DNA of 64,000 bases from Flavobacterium sp. ZT3R18 (GCF_007097385.1 NZ_VJZS01000001.1:286079-350078), one strand, 5' to 3'. Shown: positions 26,386 through 34,591, counted from the stretch's first letter. Notes: a model not told the origin generated them from the sequence alone. Numbers and translations: made by a program.

Positions 26386-26634
26386 TTTTTAGTTTTCAGT
26401 CTCAGTTTTCAGTCTCAGTCTCAGTTTTCAATCTCAGTTTTCAGTCTCAGTTTTCAGTCTCAGTTTTCAGTCTCAGTTTTCAGTCTCAGTCTCAGTCGTA
26501 TTGTTGGAAACTACTAATTAAAATCGCTTTGTAAGTTTTGTCTTTCGGACTGCAGGACTGAAAACCGAGACTGAAAACTACTTCTTCTGTTTACGGTCGA
26601 TAGGACTGAAAACTGAAAACTGAGACTGAAAACT
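26386..26634. repeat. TTTTCAGTCTCAG array with inverted counterpart
   Basis: From 26386 to 26498 there are seven TTTTCA units in a roughly 13-nt period (CAGTCT plus CAGTTTT). Inverted copies (GACTGAAAAC...) follow at 26556-26580 and 26603-26634. The last copy overlaps the stop codon of the Crp-like gene, in the sense orientation for that gene. The whole 329-nt space between pirin and the Crp-like gene holds nothing else except the pirin -7-like element. Confidence 0.85.
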
Positions 26635-27208
26635 ACTTCCTCAGTAATCGGGATTTCATTTTGCTGTAAAACTCAGGAGTTACTCCTATATATGATGCAA
26701 TTTGTTTTTGAGTAATTTTCTGAATGAGACTTGGGTATTTTTTGCAGAATTTCTCGAAACGTTCTTCGGCGGTGAGGCTAAGGTTGTCCATTAAACGTTC
26801 TTGGTTGGCTACCAAGGAGTTTTCGGTAAGTATTCTAAAGAAACGTTCTAACTTCGGGATTTCACGATACAGTAATTCTTGGTTCTCTTTGGATAACAAA
26901 ACCAGTTCGGCATCTTCTAAAACCTCTATGAACAGGTTGCCCGGTTTTTGCGAAAGCAAACTGTACATGTCGCCAATCCACCAACCTTGACATGCAAAAC
27001 TCATTACGTGTTCAACAATATTATCATTAATGTTGAAACTGCGTAAAATACCCGAATTAACAAAATAAGAATGTTTGCAAATTGCACCACTATTCAATAT
27101 GATTGTTTTGGCTTTGTAATGATGTATTTCTGTTTTGGACAAGAAAAGTTCTTGTTCTTGAACGGTGAGAGCTACATGTTGCGCAATGTTTTCGAGTATT
27201 AAAGCCAT
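26633..27208 (-). CDS. Crp/Fnr family transcription regulator
   Basis: The 191-residue protein has an N-terminal cyclic-nucleotide-binding-like beta roll (residues about 25-115) and a short C-terminal helix-turn-helix, QKQIASYIGVTPEFYSKMKSRLL, ending at the C-terminus. It lacks the Cys cluster of Fnr. Flavobacterial regulators of this shape are common and their ligands unknown. Its ATG directly abuts the stop codon of the upstream DUF6370-like gene with no gap, so the two are co-translated. A repeat tract supplies the bases of its stop codon, so the 3' end may have been altered by the repeat. Confidence 0.88.
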   Translation of the reverse strand: MALILENIAQHVALTVQEQELFLSKTEIHHYKAKTIILNSGAICKHSYFVNSGILRSFNINDNIVEHVMSFACQGWWIGDMYSLLSQKPGNLFIEVLEDAELVLLSKENQELLYREIPKLERFFRILTENSLVANQERLMDNLSLTAEERFEKFCKKYPSLIQKITQKQIASYIGVTPEFYSKMKSRLLRK

Positions 27209-27529
27209 TTATTTCTTCTCAGGAAGTAAAGTAAAGGAAGTAACCTGGAAACGATTGTCAATTATCTCTCCTGTAACTTCGGCTTTTCTAATGGTTTCGC
27301 AAAAGCCATCTTTGGCATGCGAATCCCCGTGATCGTCTATGTTTGTTCCATCTACAAAATAGGCTTTTCCATCGATGCGAACGGCTAAGTCACAGCTTTT
27401 TCCCTTTAATCCAAAATTGCACTCGCCACAGGAGACTTCTACAATTTGGGATTTTGGAATTTCTTTTTTTTCTTGGGCACTAGATAGTAATGCTGTAAAT
27501 AATAATACGATTGAGAATAGATTTTTCAT
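27209..27529 (-). CDS. Small secreted Cys-containing protein (DUF6370-like)
   Basis: The product is 106 residues with a signal peptide cut after about residue 18 (LLSSAQ). The mature part has VSCGECNFGLKGKSCDLAVRIDGKAYFVDGT with three Cys and a Gly-rich spacing, then IDDHGDSHAKDGFCETIRKAEVTGEI with a further Cys. I recall this pattern as the DUF6370 family, with moderate certainty. The CxxC and His residues suggest metal or redox chemistry outside the cytoplasm, which is an inference. It is the first gene of a two-gene unit with the Crp-like regulator. Confidence 0.75.
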   Translation of the reverse strand: MKNLFSIVLLFTALLSSAQEKKEIPKSQIVEVSCGECNFGLKGKSCDLAVRIDGKAYFVDGTNIDDHGDSHAKDGFCETIRKAEVTGEIIDNRFQVTSFTLLPEKK

Positions 27530-27579
27530 TTAGACTAAATTTAAAGCCCTAAGATAATGATTTTACTTTAGCTCTAATT

Positions 27580-27942
27580 CTAAATGGAATAGTTTTTAAA
27601 CATATAAATCCACAATAATCTGGAAAGGCGAATGTTAAAAGAGGCCATTGATACAATGACTACCGCAATAATGGCAATAATTCTTAAATCAAATCGTTCT
27701 GTAAAAAATTGTTGAGCAATTAAATATGTAGCTATTCCTTGTGCTACGGTCAAGCCATAGTTTACATACATGGCGCCAAAGAAATAGCCAGGTTCTTTTT
27801 CGAATTTAAATTGGCAATGAGGACAGTATTGATTCATTTTGGGGAATCCAATATTTAAGAAGATGTTTTTTTCGTTAAAAACTTTTCCTTTAAGACAATG
27901 AGGGCAATCATTATTTAGGATGTGAACAAGAGTGTGTGACAT
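27580..27942 (-). CDS. DUF983 membrane protein with zinc-ribbon
   Basis: The 120-residue protein has two Cys pairs, DCPHCLKG near residue 13 and YCPHCQFKF near 40, which likely bind one zinc. The GYFFGAMYVNYG segment and two membrane helices (about 60-78 and 87-105) follow. This is the DUF983 layout; the function is not known. It lies 50 nt upstream of the DUF6370-like gene on the same strand and may be part of the same unit. A -7-like TACCTTTG lies on its strand (plus positions 27958-27965), 16-23 nt before the start. Confidence 0.85.
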   Translation of the reverse strand: MSHTLVHILNNDCPHCLKGKVFNEKNIFLNIGFPKMNQYCPHCQFKFEKEPGYFFGAMYVNYGLTVAQGIATYLIAQQFFTERFDLRIIAIIAVVIVSMASFNIRLSRLLWIYMFKNYSI

Positions 27943-28033
27943 TTTTTAATTTTTTTTCAAAGGTATTTTTTATTCGTGTCACAGCTATTTTCTATATTCG
28001 CCAATTATAGCACAATAAAGACATTGAGGAAGT

Positions 28034-28894
28034 ATGAAAAAATATCCCATTTATTCGATTCAGCGATTCAATTGTAATGATGTCAATAGTGATTTCTATA
28101 TTAATACTTTCAAAAATCATTTAGTCAATCATAGTTTTATAGAAGAGCCGCATAGACATAATTCGTATGTGTTGGTTTTTTTTACCAATGGATCGGGAAC
28201 GCATGACATCGATTTTGATACTTTTAAGATTCAGCCCGGAAGTATGTTTTTTATACAACCCGGACAAATACATCATTGGAGTTTGTCTGATGATATTGAT
28301 GGTTTTGTTGTTTTTTATTCTCAGGAGATGTACAATCTGTATTTTAGGCAAAAAACAATCGAAGCTTATCCGTTCTATTATTCATTGGGGAATTCTCCTG
28401 AAATGGTTTTTGACGCTAAAGAGTCAAAAGCAATTAAGCCTTATTTTTATAATATGCTTGAGGAATATCAAGGGGGTAAAATCATGAAGCATGATAAAAT
28501 TATGAACTTGTTGGATAGTATTCATATTGAAATTGCCAGGAAATATAATGAGGACTCTGTTCTGGAGACGCATTCCTATAATGTGAAAATAAAAGAACTT
28601 GACGCTCTTTTGGAAAGATTTTTTTTGACGGAAAAAGCGCCTTCCTTTTATGCGTCTCAACTCCATATTACGCTAAAACATTTGAATAGGATATGCAATG
28701 ATATTTTAAAAAAGACCACCACTCAGGTAATTACCGACAGAATTATTCTGGAAGCCAAAAGAATGCTAATGGATAAAAAAAGAACAGTCAACGAAATTGC
28801 CACAGCATTGGGTTTCGATGACTATTCTTATTTTGTGCGATTATTTAAAAAGCATACTGCAATGACGCCGACAGCTTTTCGGGTTTCTAAATAG
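28034..28894 (+). CDS. AraC family transcription regulator
   Basis: This 286-residue protein has an N-terminal cupin-like sensor (EEPHRHNSYVLVFFTNGSGTHDIDF and IQPGSMFFIQPGQIHHW, about residues 38-90) and a C-terminal AraC double helix-turn-helix (about 185-285) with KLYASQLHITLKHLNRICND-like and TVNEIATALGFDDYSYFVRLFKKHTAMTPTAFR segments. The ligand is unknown. It is transcribed divergently from the DUF983 gene, with 91 nt between them. It converges on purT with only 3 nt between the two stop codons. Confidence 0.9.
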   Translation: MKKYPIYSIQRFNCNDVNSDFYINTFKNHLVNHSFIEEPHRHNSYVLVFFTNGSGTHDIDFDTFKIQPGSMFFIQPGQIHHWSLSDDIDGFVVFYSQEMYNLYFRQKTIEAYPFYYSLGNSPEMVFDAKESKAIKPYFYNMLEEYQGGKIMKHDKIMNLLDSIHIEIARKYNEDSVLETHSYNVKIKELDALLERFFLTEKAPSFYASQLHITLKHLNRICNDILKKTTTQVITDRIILEAKRMLMDKKRTVNEIATALGFDDYSYFVRLFKKHTAMTPTAFRVSK

Positions 28895-28897
28895 TAA

Positions 28898-30076
28898 TTA
28901 AGAATGTACTTTGACTAATTGGGCGGCAGCTTTTGCTTTTTCTACTACTTCCTCAATTGAAGTGTCTAAAGTATCATTGACCAGGGCTACTCCCATTCTG
29001 CGATACGGTCTTGAGGTAGGTTTTCCAAAAATCCTGAAATCAGTTTTCGGTAAAGCAGCGATCTTTTCTATTCCTGTGTAAGTAGGGTTTGTAGAATTTT
29101 CTGAAGCTAAAATTACGGCACTCGCTCCTGCTTTTTCTAAAGTAATTTCGAAAATAGGTAAGCTTAAAATGGCACGTAGATGCAATTCGAATTCATTGAA
29201 GTTTTGTGTTCCCGCCAAAGTTATCATACCAGTATCGTGAGGTCTAGGAGATAATTCTGAGAAATAAACACCGTCATCGGCAAGGAAAAATTCAACTCCG
29301 AATAGTCCTGCTCCGCCTAAAGCTTCGGTTACTTTTTCGGCCATGTCTTGAGCTTCGTATAGGTCTTTGTCGGATACTTTTGCGGGTTGCCAGCTTTCTT
29401 GATAATCGCCGCGTTCCTGTCTGTGTCCGATTGGAGCACAAAATAAAGTAGGGTTGTCGTTTTGAACCACGGTCAATAAAGTGATCTCCGAATTGAATTT
29501 TACAAAAGCTTCAACTATGACTTCCACAACATCACCGCGGGAACCTTCAACAGCGTATTGCCACGCTTTGTCAATGCTTGCACTGAGCTCTGCCGAAGTG
29601 TCGCCTTTTATGGTGGATTGCCCTTTTCCGGAAGAAGACATTAAGGGTTTTACCACGCAGGGCATTCCAACGGCTTCAACACCTTTGTGTAGTTCTTCGG
29701 CTGAAGTGGCGTAGCGATAATTGGCGGTGCGTAATCCAAGTTCTTTGGCAGCCAAATCCCGAATGGCTTTTCTGTTCATGGTAAAGTTGGCCGCTTTTGC
29801 AGAAGGGACTACGGTAATGCCTTGTTTTTCGTAATCATAAAAACGTTCGGTTCTAATGGCTTCTATTTCGGGAACGATGAAATCGGGTTGGTGTTTGGCT
29901 ACGATTTTGTCTAAAGCGTCTCCATCGAGCATATTGATGACTTCAAAACCATGTGCTACTTGCATCGCGGGAGCATTTTCATAACTGTCAACAGCGATTA
30001 CGGTTTGTCCGATACGTTGTGCTGCGATTACAAATTCTTTTCCTAATTCGCCTGAGCCTAGAAGTAGTATTTTCAT
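28898..30076 (-). CDS. purT: Formate-dependent phosphoribosylglycinamide formyltransferase
   Basis: PurT makes formyl-GAR from GAR, formate and ATP in purine synthesis and does not need formyl-folate. The 392-residue ATP-grasp protein has the N-terminal [20 protein letters not shown], the [10 protein letters not shown] block, [16 protein letters not shown] (ATP loop), the [12 protein letters not shown] and [24 protein letters not shown] blocks with metal-binding Glu residues, and RRMGVALV at the end. All fit PurT. It is monocistronic. A large hairpin element lies upstream at 30229-30372. Confidence 0.95.
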   Translation of the reverse strand: MKILLLGSGELGKEFVIAAQRIGQTVIAVDSYENAPAMQVAHGFEVINMLDGDALDKIVAKHQPDFIVPEIEAIRTERFYDYEKQGITVVPSAKAANFTMNRKAIRDLAAKELGLRTANYRYATSAEELHKGVEAVGMPCVVKPLMSSSGKGQSTIKGDTSAELSASIDKAWQYAVEGSRGDVVEVIVEAFVKFNSEITLLTVVQNDNPTLFCAPIGHRQERGDYQESWQPAKVSDKDLYEAQDMAEKVTEALGGAGLFGVEFFLADDGVYFSELSPRPHDTGMITLAGTQNFNEFELHLRAILSLPIFEITLEKAGASAVILASENSTNPTYTGIEKIAALPKTDFRIFGKPTSRPYRRMGVALVNDTLDTSIEEVVEKAKAAAQLVKVHS

Positions 30077-30228
30077 TGAAAGAAGTTTAGAAGGGTTATG
30101 AGATTTATGAGTTTAGTTTGTTTTTTATAATTATAACAAAAATACATTTTTGTGTGTAATTCTTTTATGGATGGTTGATTCTTTTGGAAATATTTAATTG
30201 CTTATTTAGTCGTTTGCCCGCGTGAGGG

Positions 30229-30372
30229 TAATGTCATTAAGGTTAAGAATTTTTTGCTATGATTTTTCTAAATCTAGTTCTCGCAAAGACGCGAAGACGC
30301 AAAGAAAACAGTTCTAAACTTTGCGCCTTCGCGTCTTTGCGAGAAACAATAACGATTAACTTAATGACATTG
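30229..30372. repeat. Nested inverted-repeat element with AATGTCATT ends
   Basis: Outer arms read AATGTCATTAAGGTTAA (30230-30246) and TTAACTTAATGACATT (30356-30371). Inner arms, about 28 bp each, cover 30277-30304 and 30319-30347 and are built from CGCAAAGACGCGAAG. The rest of the 392-nt gap between purT and the aminotransferase holds only AT-rich sequence and a weak terminator. See the elements at 50230 and 53388 for similar ends. Confidence 0.75.
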
Positions 30373-30396
30373 CACGTCCAAATGTTCTCTAAAACA

Positions 30397-30446
30397 AAAA
30401 TAGTTTAAAGTATAAAGTGATAAAACTTTAAACCTTAAACTATTTT
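30397..30446 (-). terminator. Possible terminator of the aminotransferase gene
   Basis: Arms AAAATAGTTTA (30397-30407) and TAAACTATTTT (30436-30446) enclose a loop of 28 nt that can itself pair (TTTAAAG and CTTTAAA). It is AT-only and thus weak. Confidence 0.4.
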
Positions 30447-30468
30447 AAACTTTAAATAAGCTTTTATG

Positions 30469-31674
30469 TTATGCTAGAACTTCAGTAAGCGAAACTGCTT
30501 CTTTGATTCTGCGTAAAGCTTCTTTTAATAAATCTTCGCTGGTTGCGTAAGAGAAACGGATGCAATCTGGGTTGCCAAAAGCGTCTCCTGTTACGGTTGC
30601 TACATTGGCTTCGCCCAAAAGATACATGGAGAAATCATTGGCGTCTTTGATGAAAGTTCCTCTCAATGTTTTTCCGAAGAAAGAAGAAACGTCTGGGAAT
30701 ACATAAAAAGCTCCTTCAGGAACGTTGATTTTTACTCCTGGAATTTCTTTTAACAGACCAACAACCAAATCTCTACGGCTTTGGAAAGCGTCAACCATGT
30801 GTTTCAATACAGATGGGTCAGCATCTACGGCAGTAATAGTCGCGCGTTGTGCAATACTGTTGGCTCCGCTGGTTACTTGACCTTGAATTTTGATACAGGC
30901 TTTTGCGATGAATTCTGGTGCACCAATGTATCCAATTCTCCATCCTGTCATAGCAAATGCTTTGGCAACTCCATTTACAGTAATTGTTCTTTCTAGCATT
31001 CCCGGAATAGAAGCGATGCTGCAGAAAGTTCCTGAGAAATTGATGTGCTCATAAATTTCATCGGATACTACATATACGTGTGGGTATTTTTCTAAAACTT
31101 TAGCAAGAGCAGTTAATTCTTCTCTGTTGTAAACCGATCCACTTGGGTTACAAGGAGAGCTGAACCACATCATTTTTGTTTTTGGTGTGATGGCTGCTTC
31201 TAATTGTTCTGGTGTGATTTTGAAATCAGTGTCTACAGAAGTTGGAACTTCTACAGGAACTCCTCCTGATAATTTTACAATTTCAAAATAACTTACCCAG
31301 TAAGGTGCTGGCAAAATTACCTCGTCACCGTCATTAAGCATTACTTGTGCAATGTTGTATAAAGATTGTTTGGCTCCTGTTGAAACCACGATTTGTGATG
31401 GCTTGTACTCTAAATTGTTGTCTCTTTTGAATTTTCTGCAAATTGCTTCTTTCAATTCTACATAACCTTCTACTGGAGAATAGGTACTGTAGTTTTCGTC
31501 AATCGCTTTTTTTGCGGCTTCTTTGATGAAATCTGGAGTATTAAAGTCGGGTTCTCCTAAACTTAAACTGATAATGTCTTTTCCTTGTGCTTTTAATTCT
31601 CTTGCCAATGCAGCCATCGCTAATGTTTGTGATGTAGCTAGATTGTTAATTCTGTCTGAAAGTGGATTGCTCAT
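30469..31674 (-). CDS. Class I PLP aminotransferase, probable aspartate aminotransferase
   Basis: The 401-residue protein follows the class I fold (subgroup I-gamma): LSLGEPDFNTPDFIKEAA near residue 37, STGAKQSLYNIAQVML near 98, PYWVSYFEIVKLSGGVPVEV near 124, SPCNPSGSVYN near 173, SDEIYEHINF near 204, and the Schiff-base lysine K238 in VNGVAKAFAMTGWRIGY. The C-terminal substrate Arg lies in DCIRFSYATS. Aspartate is the usual donor for this subgroup; prephenate or other acids cannot be excluded. The desaturase gene ends only 37 nt upstream on the same strand, so they may be co-transcribed. Confidence 0.9.
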   Translation of the reverse strand: MSNPLSDRINNLATSQTLAMAALARELKAQGKDIISLSLGEPDFNTPDFIKEAAKKAIDENYSTYSPVEGYVELKEAICRKFKRDNNLEYKPSQIVVSTGAKQSLYNIAQVMLNDGDEVILPAPYWVSYFEIVKLSGGVPVEVPTSVDTDFKITPEQLEAAITPKTKMMWFSSPCNPSGSVYNREELTALAKVLEKYPHVYVVSDEIYEHINFSGTFCSIASIPGMLERTITVNGVAKAFAMTGWRIGYIGAPEFIAKACIKIQGQVTSGANSIAQRATITAVDADPSVLKHMVDAFQSRRDLVVGLLKEIPGVKINVPEGAFYVFPDVSSFFGKTLRGTFIKDANDFSMYLLGEANVATVTGDAFGNPDCIRFSYATSEDLLKEALRRIKEAVSLTEVLA

Positions 31675-31711
31675 TAAAATGTAATTTTTTGGTTTATTCT
31701 TTTTTAGATAA

Positions 31712-32803
31712 TTATAATGCAGGATTTAATCCTAAGGTTTTTAAGTGCTTGAAATGTGCAATTACGGCACTGGTCATTGTTTTGTATTCATGGTAAGGCA
31801 ATTGACATTCCTTTGCCGTTTCTTTTACGATTTTTGCGATTTTACCATAATGAACATGGCTAATATGTGGAAAAATATGGTGCTCAATTTGGTGGTTTAA
31901 TCCTCCGGTGTACCAGTTTACAATTTTGTTTTTTGGAGCAAAATTAACAGTGGTAAACAATTGATGAATTGCCCAGGTGTTTTCCATTTCACCAGCTTCA
32001 TTTGGTTGTGGATTGGCAGCTTCATCTACTACGTGTGCCAATTGAAATACAATACTTAAGATTAATCCGGCAGTGTAGTGCATGATAAAAAATCCAAGAA
32101 GTACTTTCCACCAAGTGATTCCGATAACCATTGGCAATACGATCCAAATAGATAAATAAATGACTTTTGTGATAATTAATGTGGTCCAAAGCGTTTTTGG
32201 GCTTTTTGGTTCGCCATAGGATAATTTTCTTTTTAGATAACTGCTCATTTGCTTAAAATCGGTTGTAATGGCCCAGTTGAAAGTCAATAAACCATATAGA
32301 AAAAACGCATAATATTGTTGAAATTTATGGAACTTATGCCATTCGGCTTCTTTGGAGAAACGCATGATTCTTCCAGCTTCCAGATCTTCATCATGACCAA
32401 TAATGTTGGTATAAGTATGGTGTAATACATTGTGTTGCACTTGCCAGTTGTGTACGTTTCCGGCCAAAACGTAAATGGTGCCTCCCATGAATTTATTAAC
32501 CCAACTTTTGGTAGAATAAGATCCGTGATTGGCGTCGTGCATAACATTCATCCCAATTCCGGCCATCCCAATTCCCATGACAATGGTCAATAGAAGGTGA
32601 GCCCAAAAAGGCATGTCTAAAGTTAATATTAAGAAGTAAGGAACAAGAAAAACGGTAAAAAGAATTATAGTCTTTAAATGGATTTTCCAGTTTCCGGTTT
32701 TTTCTATATTGTTTTCTTTGAAATAGCTGTTTACTCGAGAGTTAAGCGTTCTAAAAAACTTTAGGTTGTCTTGTTTTGCAAATGTAGGTGCGGTATTGTT
32801 CAT
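31712..32803 (-). CDS. Membrane fatty acid desaturase
   Basis: The 363-residue di-iron desaturase has all three His boxes: HDANH (89-93), HNVLHH (124-129) and QIEHH near residue 311. An extra HNW sits just before box two. Four membrane segments lie around 45-90 and 200-245. The QIEHH third box and order are typical of acyl-lipid or acyl-CoA front-end-like (Delta-6/linoleoyl-CoA type) desaturases, though many bacteria use this form for Delta-5 or Delta-9. I start at ATG 32803, since the TTG seven codons upstream has no support. Desaturation likely helps membrane fluidity in the cold. Confidence 0.9.
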   Translation of the reverse strand: MNNTAPTFAKQDNLKFFRTLNSRVNSYFKENNIEKTGNWKIHLKTIILFTVFLVPYFLILTLDMPFWAHLLLTIVMGIGMAGIGMNVMHDANHGSYSTKSWVNKFMGGTIYVLAGNVHNWQVQHNVLHHTYTNIIGHDEDLEAGRIMRFSKEAEWHKFHKFQQYYAFFLYGLLTFNWAITTDFKQMSSYLKRKLSYGEPKSPKTLWTTLIITKVIYLSIWIVLPMVIGITWWKVLLGFFIMHYTAGLILSIVFQLAHVVDEAANPQPNEAGEMENTWAIHQLFTTVNFAPKNKIVNWYTGGLNHQIEHHIFPHISHVHYGKIAKIVKETAKECQLPYHEYKTMTSAVIAHFKHLKTLGLNPAL

Positions 32804-32821
32804 ATGTTTTTTGAATATTTG

Positions 32822-32829
32822 CAAAGGTA
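32822..32829 (-). promoter_or_regulatory. -7-like element for the desaturase gene
   Basis: On the minus strand the bases read TACCTTTG, matching TAnnTTTG, with a TTG 22 nt further upstream (plus 32852-32854). It lies 19-26 nt before the start. It is back to back with a plus-strand element at 32887. Confidence 0.5.
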
Positions 32830-32886
32830 ACTAATATAAATTTTCAACATACAATATTGAGTTAAATATTTATAAGCTAAAAGCAG

Positions 32887-32894
32887 TACTTTTG
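32887..32894 (+). promoter_or_regulatory. -7-like element for rsmG
   Basis: The bases TACTTTTG match TAnnTTTG and end 15 nt before the rsmG ATG. A -33 TTG at proper spacing is not evident. Confidence 0.45.
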
Positions 32895-32909
32895 TTAAAA
32901 ATTTTTAAG

Positions 32910-33539
32910 ATGGACGAGATTCTAAAGTATTTTCCTAACCTATCTGATAATCAGATAGAACAGTTTCAAAAATTGGATTTTTTATACCACGATTGGAATG
33001 AAAAAATCAATGTAATTTCCCGTAAAGACATTGATTCTTTGTACACTAAACATATATTGCATTCTCTGGCTATAGCCAAAGTAAATAAGTTCGAACCCGG
33101 AACTTATGTCTTGGATGTGGGAACTGGAGGTGGATTTCCTGGGATTCCATTGGCGATTCTTTTTCCGGAAACCCGTTTTTATTTGATTGATATTATTGCC
33201 AAAAAAATAAAAGTGGTTCAAGCTGTTGCCGAAGCTTTAGAACTAAAAAACGTAAAAGCCGAGCAACTCCGTGCCGAAAACGTAAAAGGAGATTTTGATT
33301 TTATTGTTAGTCGTGCGGTAACCAACATGCCTGATTTTGTTTCTTGGGTAAAAACCAAAATCAAGAAGCAAAGTAAACACGAACTGAAAAATGGTATTCT
33401 TTATCTAAAGGGTGGAGACTTAACCGAGGAGTTGAAAGATTTTCCGAAAGCCACCGAATATAATATTTCCGATTTCTTTGAGGACGAGTTTTTTGAAACC
33501 AAGAAAGTGGTGCATTTGCCATTGAAGTTTGTGGTTTAG
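32910..33539 (+). CDS. rsmG: 16S rRNA (guanine527-N7)-methyltransferase
   Basis: RsmG (GidB) methylates G527 of 16S rRNA. The 209-residue protein begins MDEILKYFPNLSDNQIEQFQKL, and I start at ATG 32910 because the six residues before it lie inside the likely promoter region. The SAM site VLDVGTGGGFPGIPLAILFP is at about 68-87, followed by LIDIIAKKIKVVQ and the FIVSRAVTNMP block. All are diagnostic. It is monocistronic and divergent from the desaturase gene. Confidence 0.95.
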   Translation: MDEILKYFPNLSDNQIEQFQKLDFLYHDWNEKINVISRKDIDSLYTKHILHSLAIAKVNKFEPGTYVLDVGTGGGFPGIPLAILFPETRFYLIDIIAKKIKVVQAVAEALELKNVKAEQLRAENVKGDFDFIVSRAVTNMPDFVSWVKTKIKKQSKHELKNGILYLKGGDLTEELKDFPKATEYNISDFFEDEFFETKKVVHLPLKFVV

Positions 33540-33616
33540 GAAATACGATTTTGAAGACTTTTTTTGTAATTTTGTAAAAGTATTATAACGAAATATTCGT
33601 TTTAAATTAAGAAGCT

Positions 33617-33757
33617 ATGTACACTACTTATCATTTGGATTCTGAACTTACCCAAGAAATAAAGGATATCTTGGATGAGAGATTAATGGAGGATGAAAGC
33701 GATTATATTACTGTAGAAGAATCGATTAGTCAGCTAAAAAGAAAGTATGGTATATAA
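33617..33757 (+). CDS. Small orphan antitoxin-like gene
   Basis: A frame of 46 residues (MYTTYHLDSELTQEIKDILDERLMEDESD...KRKYGI) is too short to be noticed by size alone. It is acidic and helical. Its last codons overlap by 11 nt the ATG of a broken ParE-type toxin frame at 33747, the classic arrangement of a type II antitoxin. A -7-like TAATTTTG lies at 33567-33574. It is probably the surviving antitoxin of a decayed pair, or simply not yet lost. Confidence 0.5.
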   Translation: MYTTYHLDSELTQEIKDILDERLMEDESDYITVEESISQLKRKYGI

Positions 33758-33803
33758 GATTGTCGTTTCGCCTCGTGCTTAAAAGGAAATTAGTGACTTG
33801 ACA
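33747..33803 (+). pseudogene. ParE/RelE toxin remnant
   Basis: ATG 33747 opens MVYKIVVSPRA and then TAA at 33780-33782. The same frame continues KEISDLT. ParE-type toxins often begin VYKIIVSPRAxKEI, so the stop replaces one residue of a recognisable start. After about 18 codons similarity is lost and a terminator hairpin follows. Both a nonsense change and a deletion of the rest of the gene therefore appear to have happened. The stretch 33540-33854 has nothing else but this remnant, the small antitoxin and the terminator. Confidence 0.55.
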
Positions 33804-33810
33804 AAAAAGC

Positions 33811-33856
33811 AAACCCCACAAGAACTCAAAATAATTTGATTCTTGTGGGGTTTTTT
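33811..33856. terminator. Bidirectional terminator, AACCCCACAAGAA type
   Basis: Arms AAACCCCACAAGAA (33811-33824) and TTCTTGTGGGGTTT (33840-33853) are perfect over 14 bp, with T and A runs on the outer sides. It serves the convergent LytTR gene. A near copy lies at 41941-41980. Confidence 0.8.
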
Positions 33857-34553
33857 ATTTCTGATCTCTCAAATAATCCAGCCAGGTTTGTTTATAACTA
33901 CTTCCAATTGGGATTTCTATTGCGTTTATTTCCACTTCGTTTTTGGAGTAGGCAGTTAGTTTTTTTGTTTGAATAATATAGGAACGATGGATTCGGACAA
34001 AATTTGAATCCAATACTTTCTCGAAAGCGGAAATGTTCTGCTTAAGATGGTGTGATTTCCCGTTTTCGAGATGAATGGTAATGTAATCTTTGAGACTTTC
34101 GATGAATAAAATGGAGTCGAAAACGATCTTGATGTTTTTACTGCCGGAAGACACAAAAATGTGATCCTCGTTAGTTGAATTTTCAGTTGCTTTCGGAATT
34201 TGTAATTGTTTGAATTTTTCTATAGAAACAAAAAAACGATCAAATGTAATGGGTTTCAAGAGGTAATCAATCACATTGAGTTCGTAGCCTTCTATGGCAT
34301 ATTCTCTGTATGCAGTTGTGAAAATTACTTTAGGCGGATTCTTTAGTTTTTTCAGAAAATCATTTCCTTTAAGGAGTGGCATTTCAATATCCAAAAACAT
34401 CAAATCTATTGTGTTTGATTCTAAAAAGGCATAAGCTTTTAGTGCATTTTCAAAAGAAGCCACCAATTCAAAATTATCGAAATGGGCTAAATGAGAAGCA
34501 ATTAATTCTCTTGCCAAGGGTTCGTCGTCAACGATGATACATTTGTATTTCAT
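33855..34553 (-). CDS. LytTR family response regulator (system 1)
   Basis: The 232-residue protein has a receiver domain (residues 3-115) with the acidic pair DDE at 9-11, the phospho-acceptor Asp55 in LMFLDIEMP, the Thr in FTTAY and the Lys in LLKPI. The C-terminal LytTR DNA-binding domain (about 130-230) has FIESLKDYITIHL and FVRIHRSYII. The partner kinase is the LytS-like gene at 35817-36872 on the same strand. An alpha/beta hydrolase gene lies between them, so the three form one unit. It ends at a terminator shared with the opposite strand. Confidence 0.92.
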   Translation of the reverse strand: MKYKCIIVDDEPLARELIASHLAHFDNFELVASFENALKAYAFLESNTIDLMFLDIEMPLLKGNDFLKKLKNPPKVIFTTAYREYAIEGYELNVIDYLLKPITFDRFFVSIEKFKQLQIPKATENSTNEDHIFVSSGSKNIKIVFDSILFIESLKDYITIHLENGKSHHLKQNISAFEKVLDSNFVRIHRSYIIQTKKLTAYSKNEVEINAIEIPIGSSYKQTWLDYLRDQK

Positions 34554-34591
34554 TCAAAAAAAGAATAAGGATTTTCTAAATTTCTAAAAAT

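Noticed and set aside
26386..26500. Array considered as a CRISPR
   Set aside because: Units of about 13 nt follow each other without unique spacers, no cas gene is near, and the units are imperfect.
32804..32824. TTG start adding seven residues to the desaturase
   Set aside because: It overlaps the likely -7 element and leaves no room for a leader.
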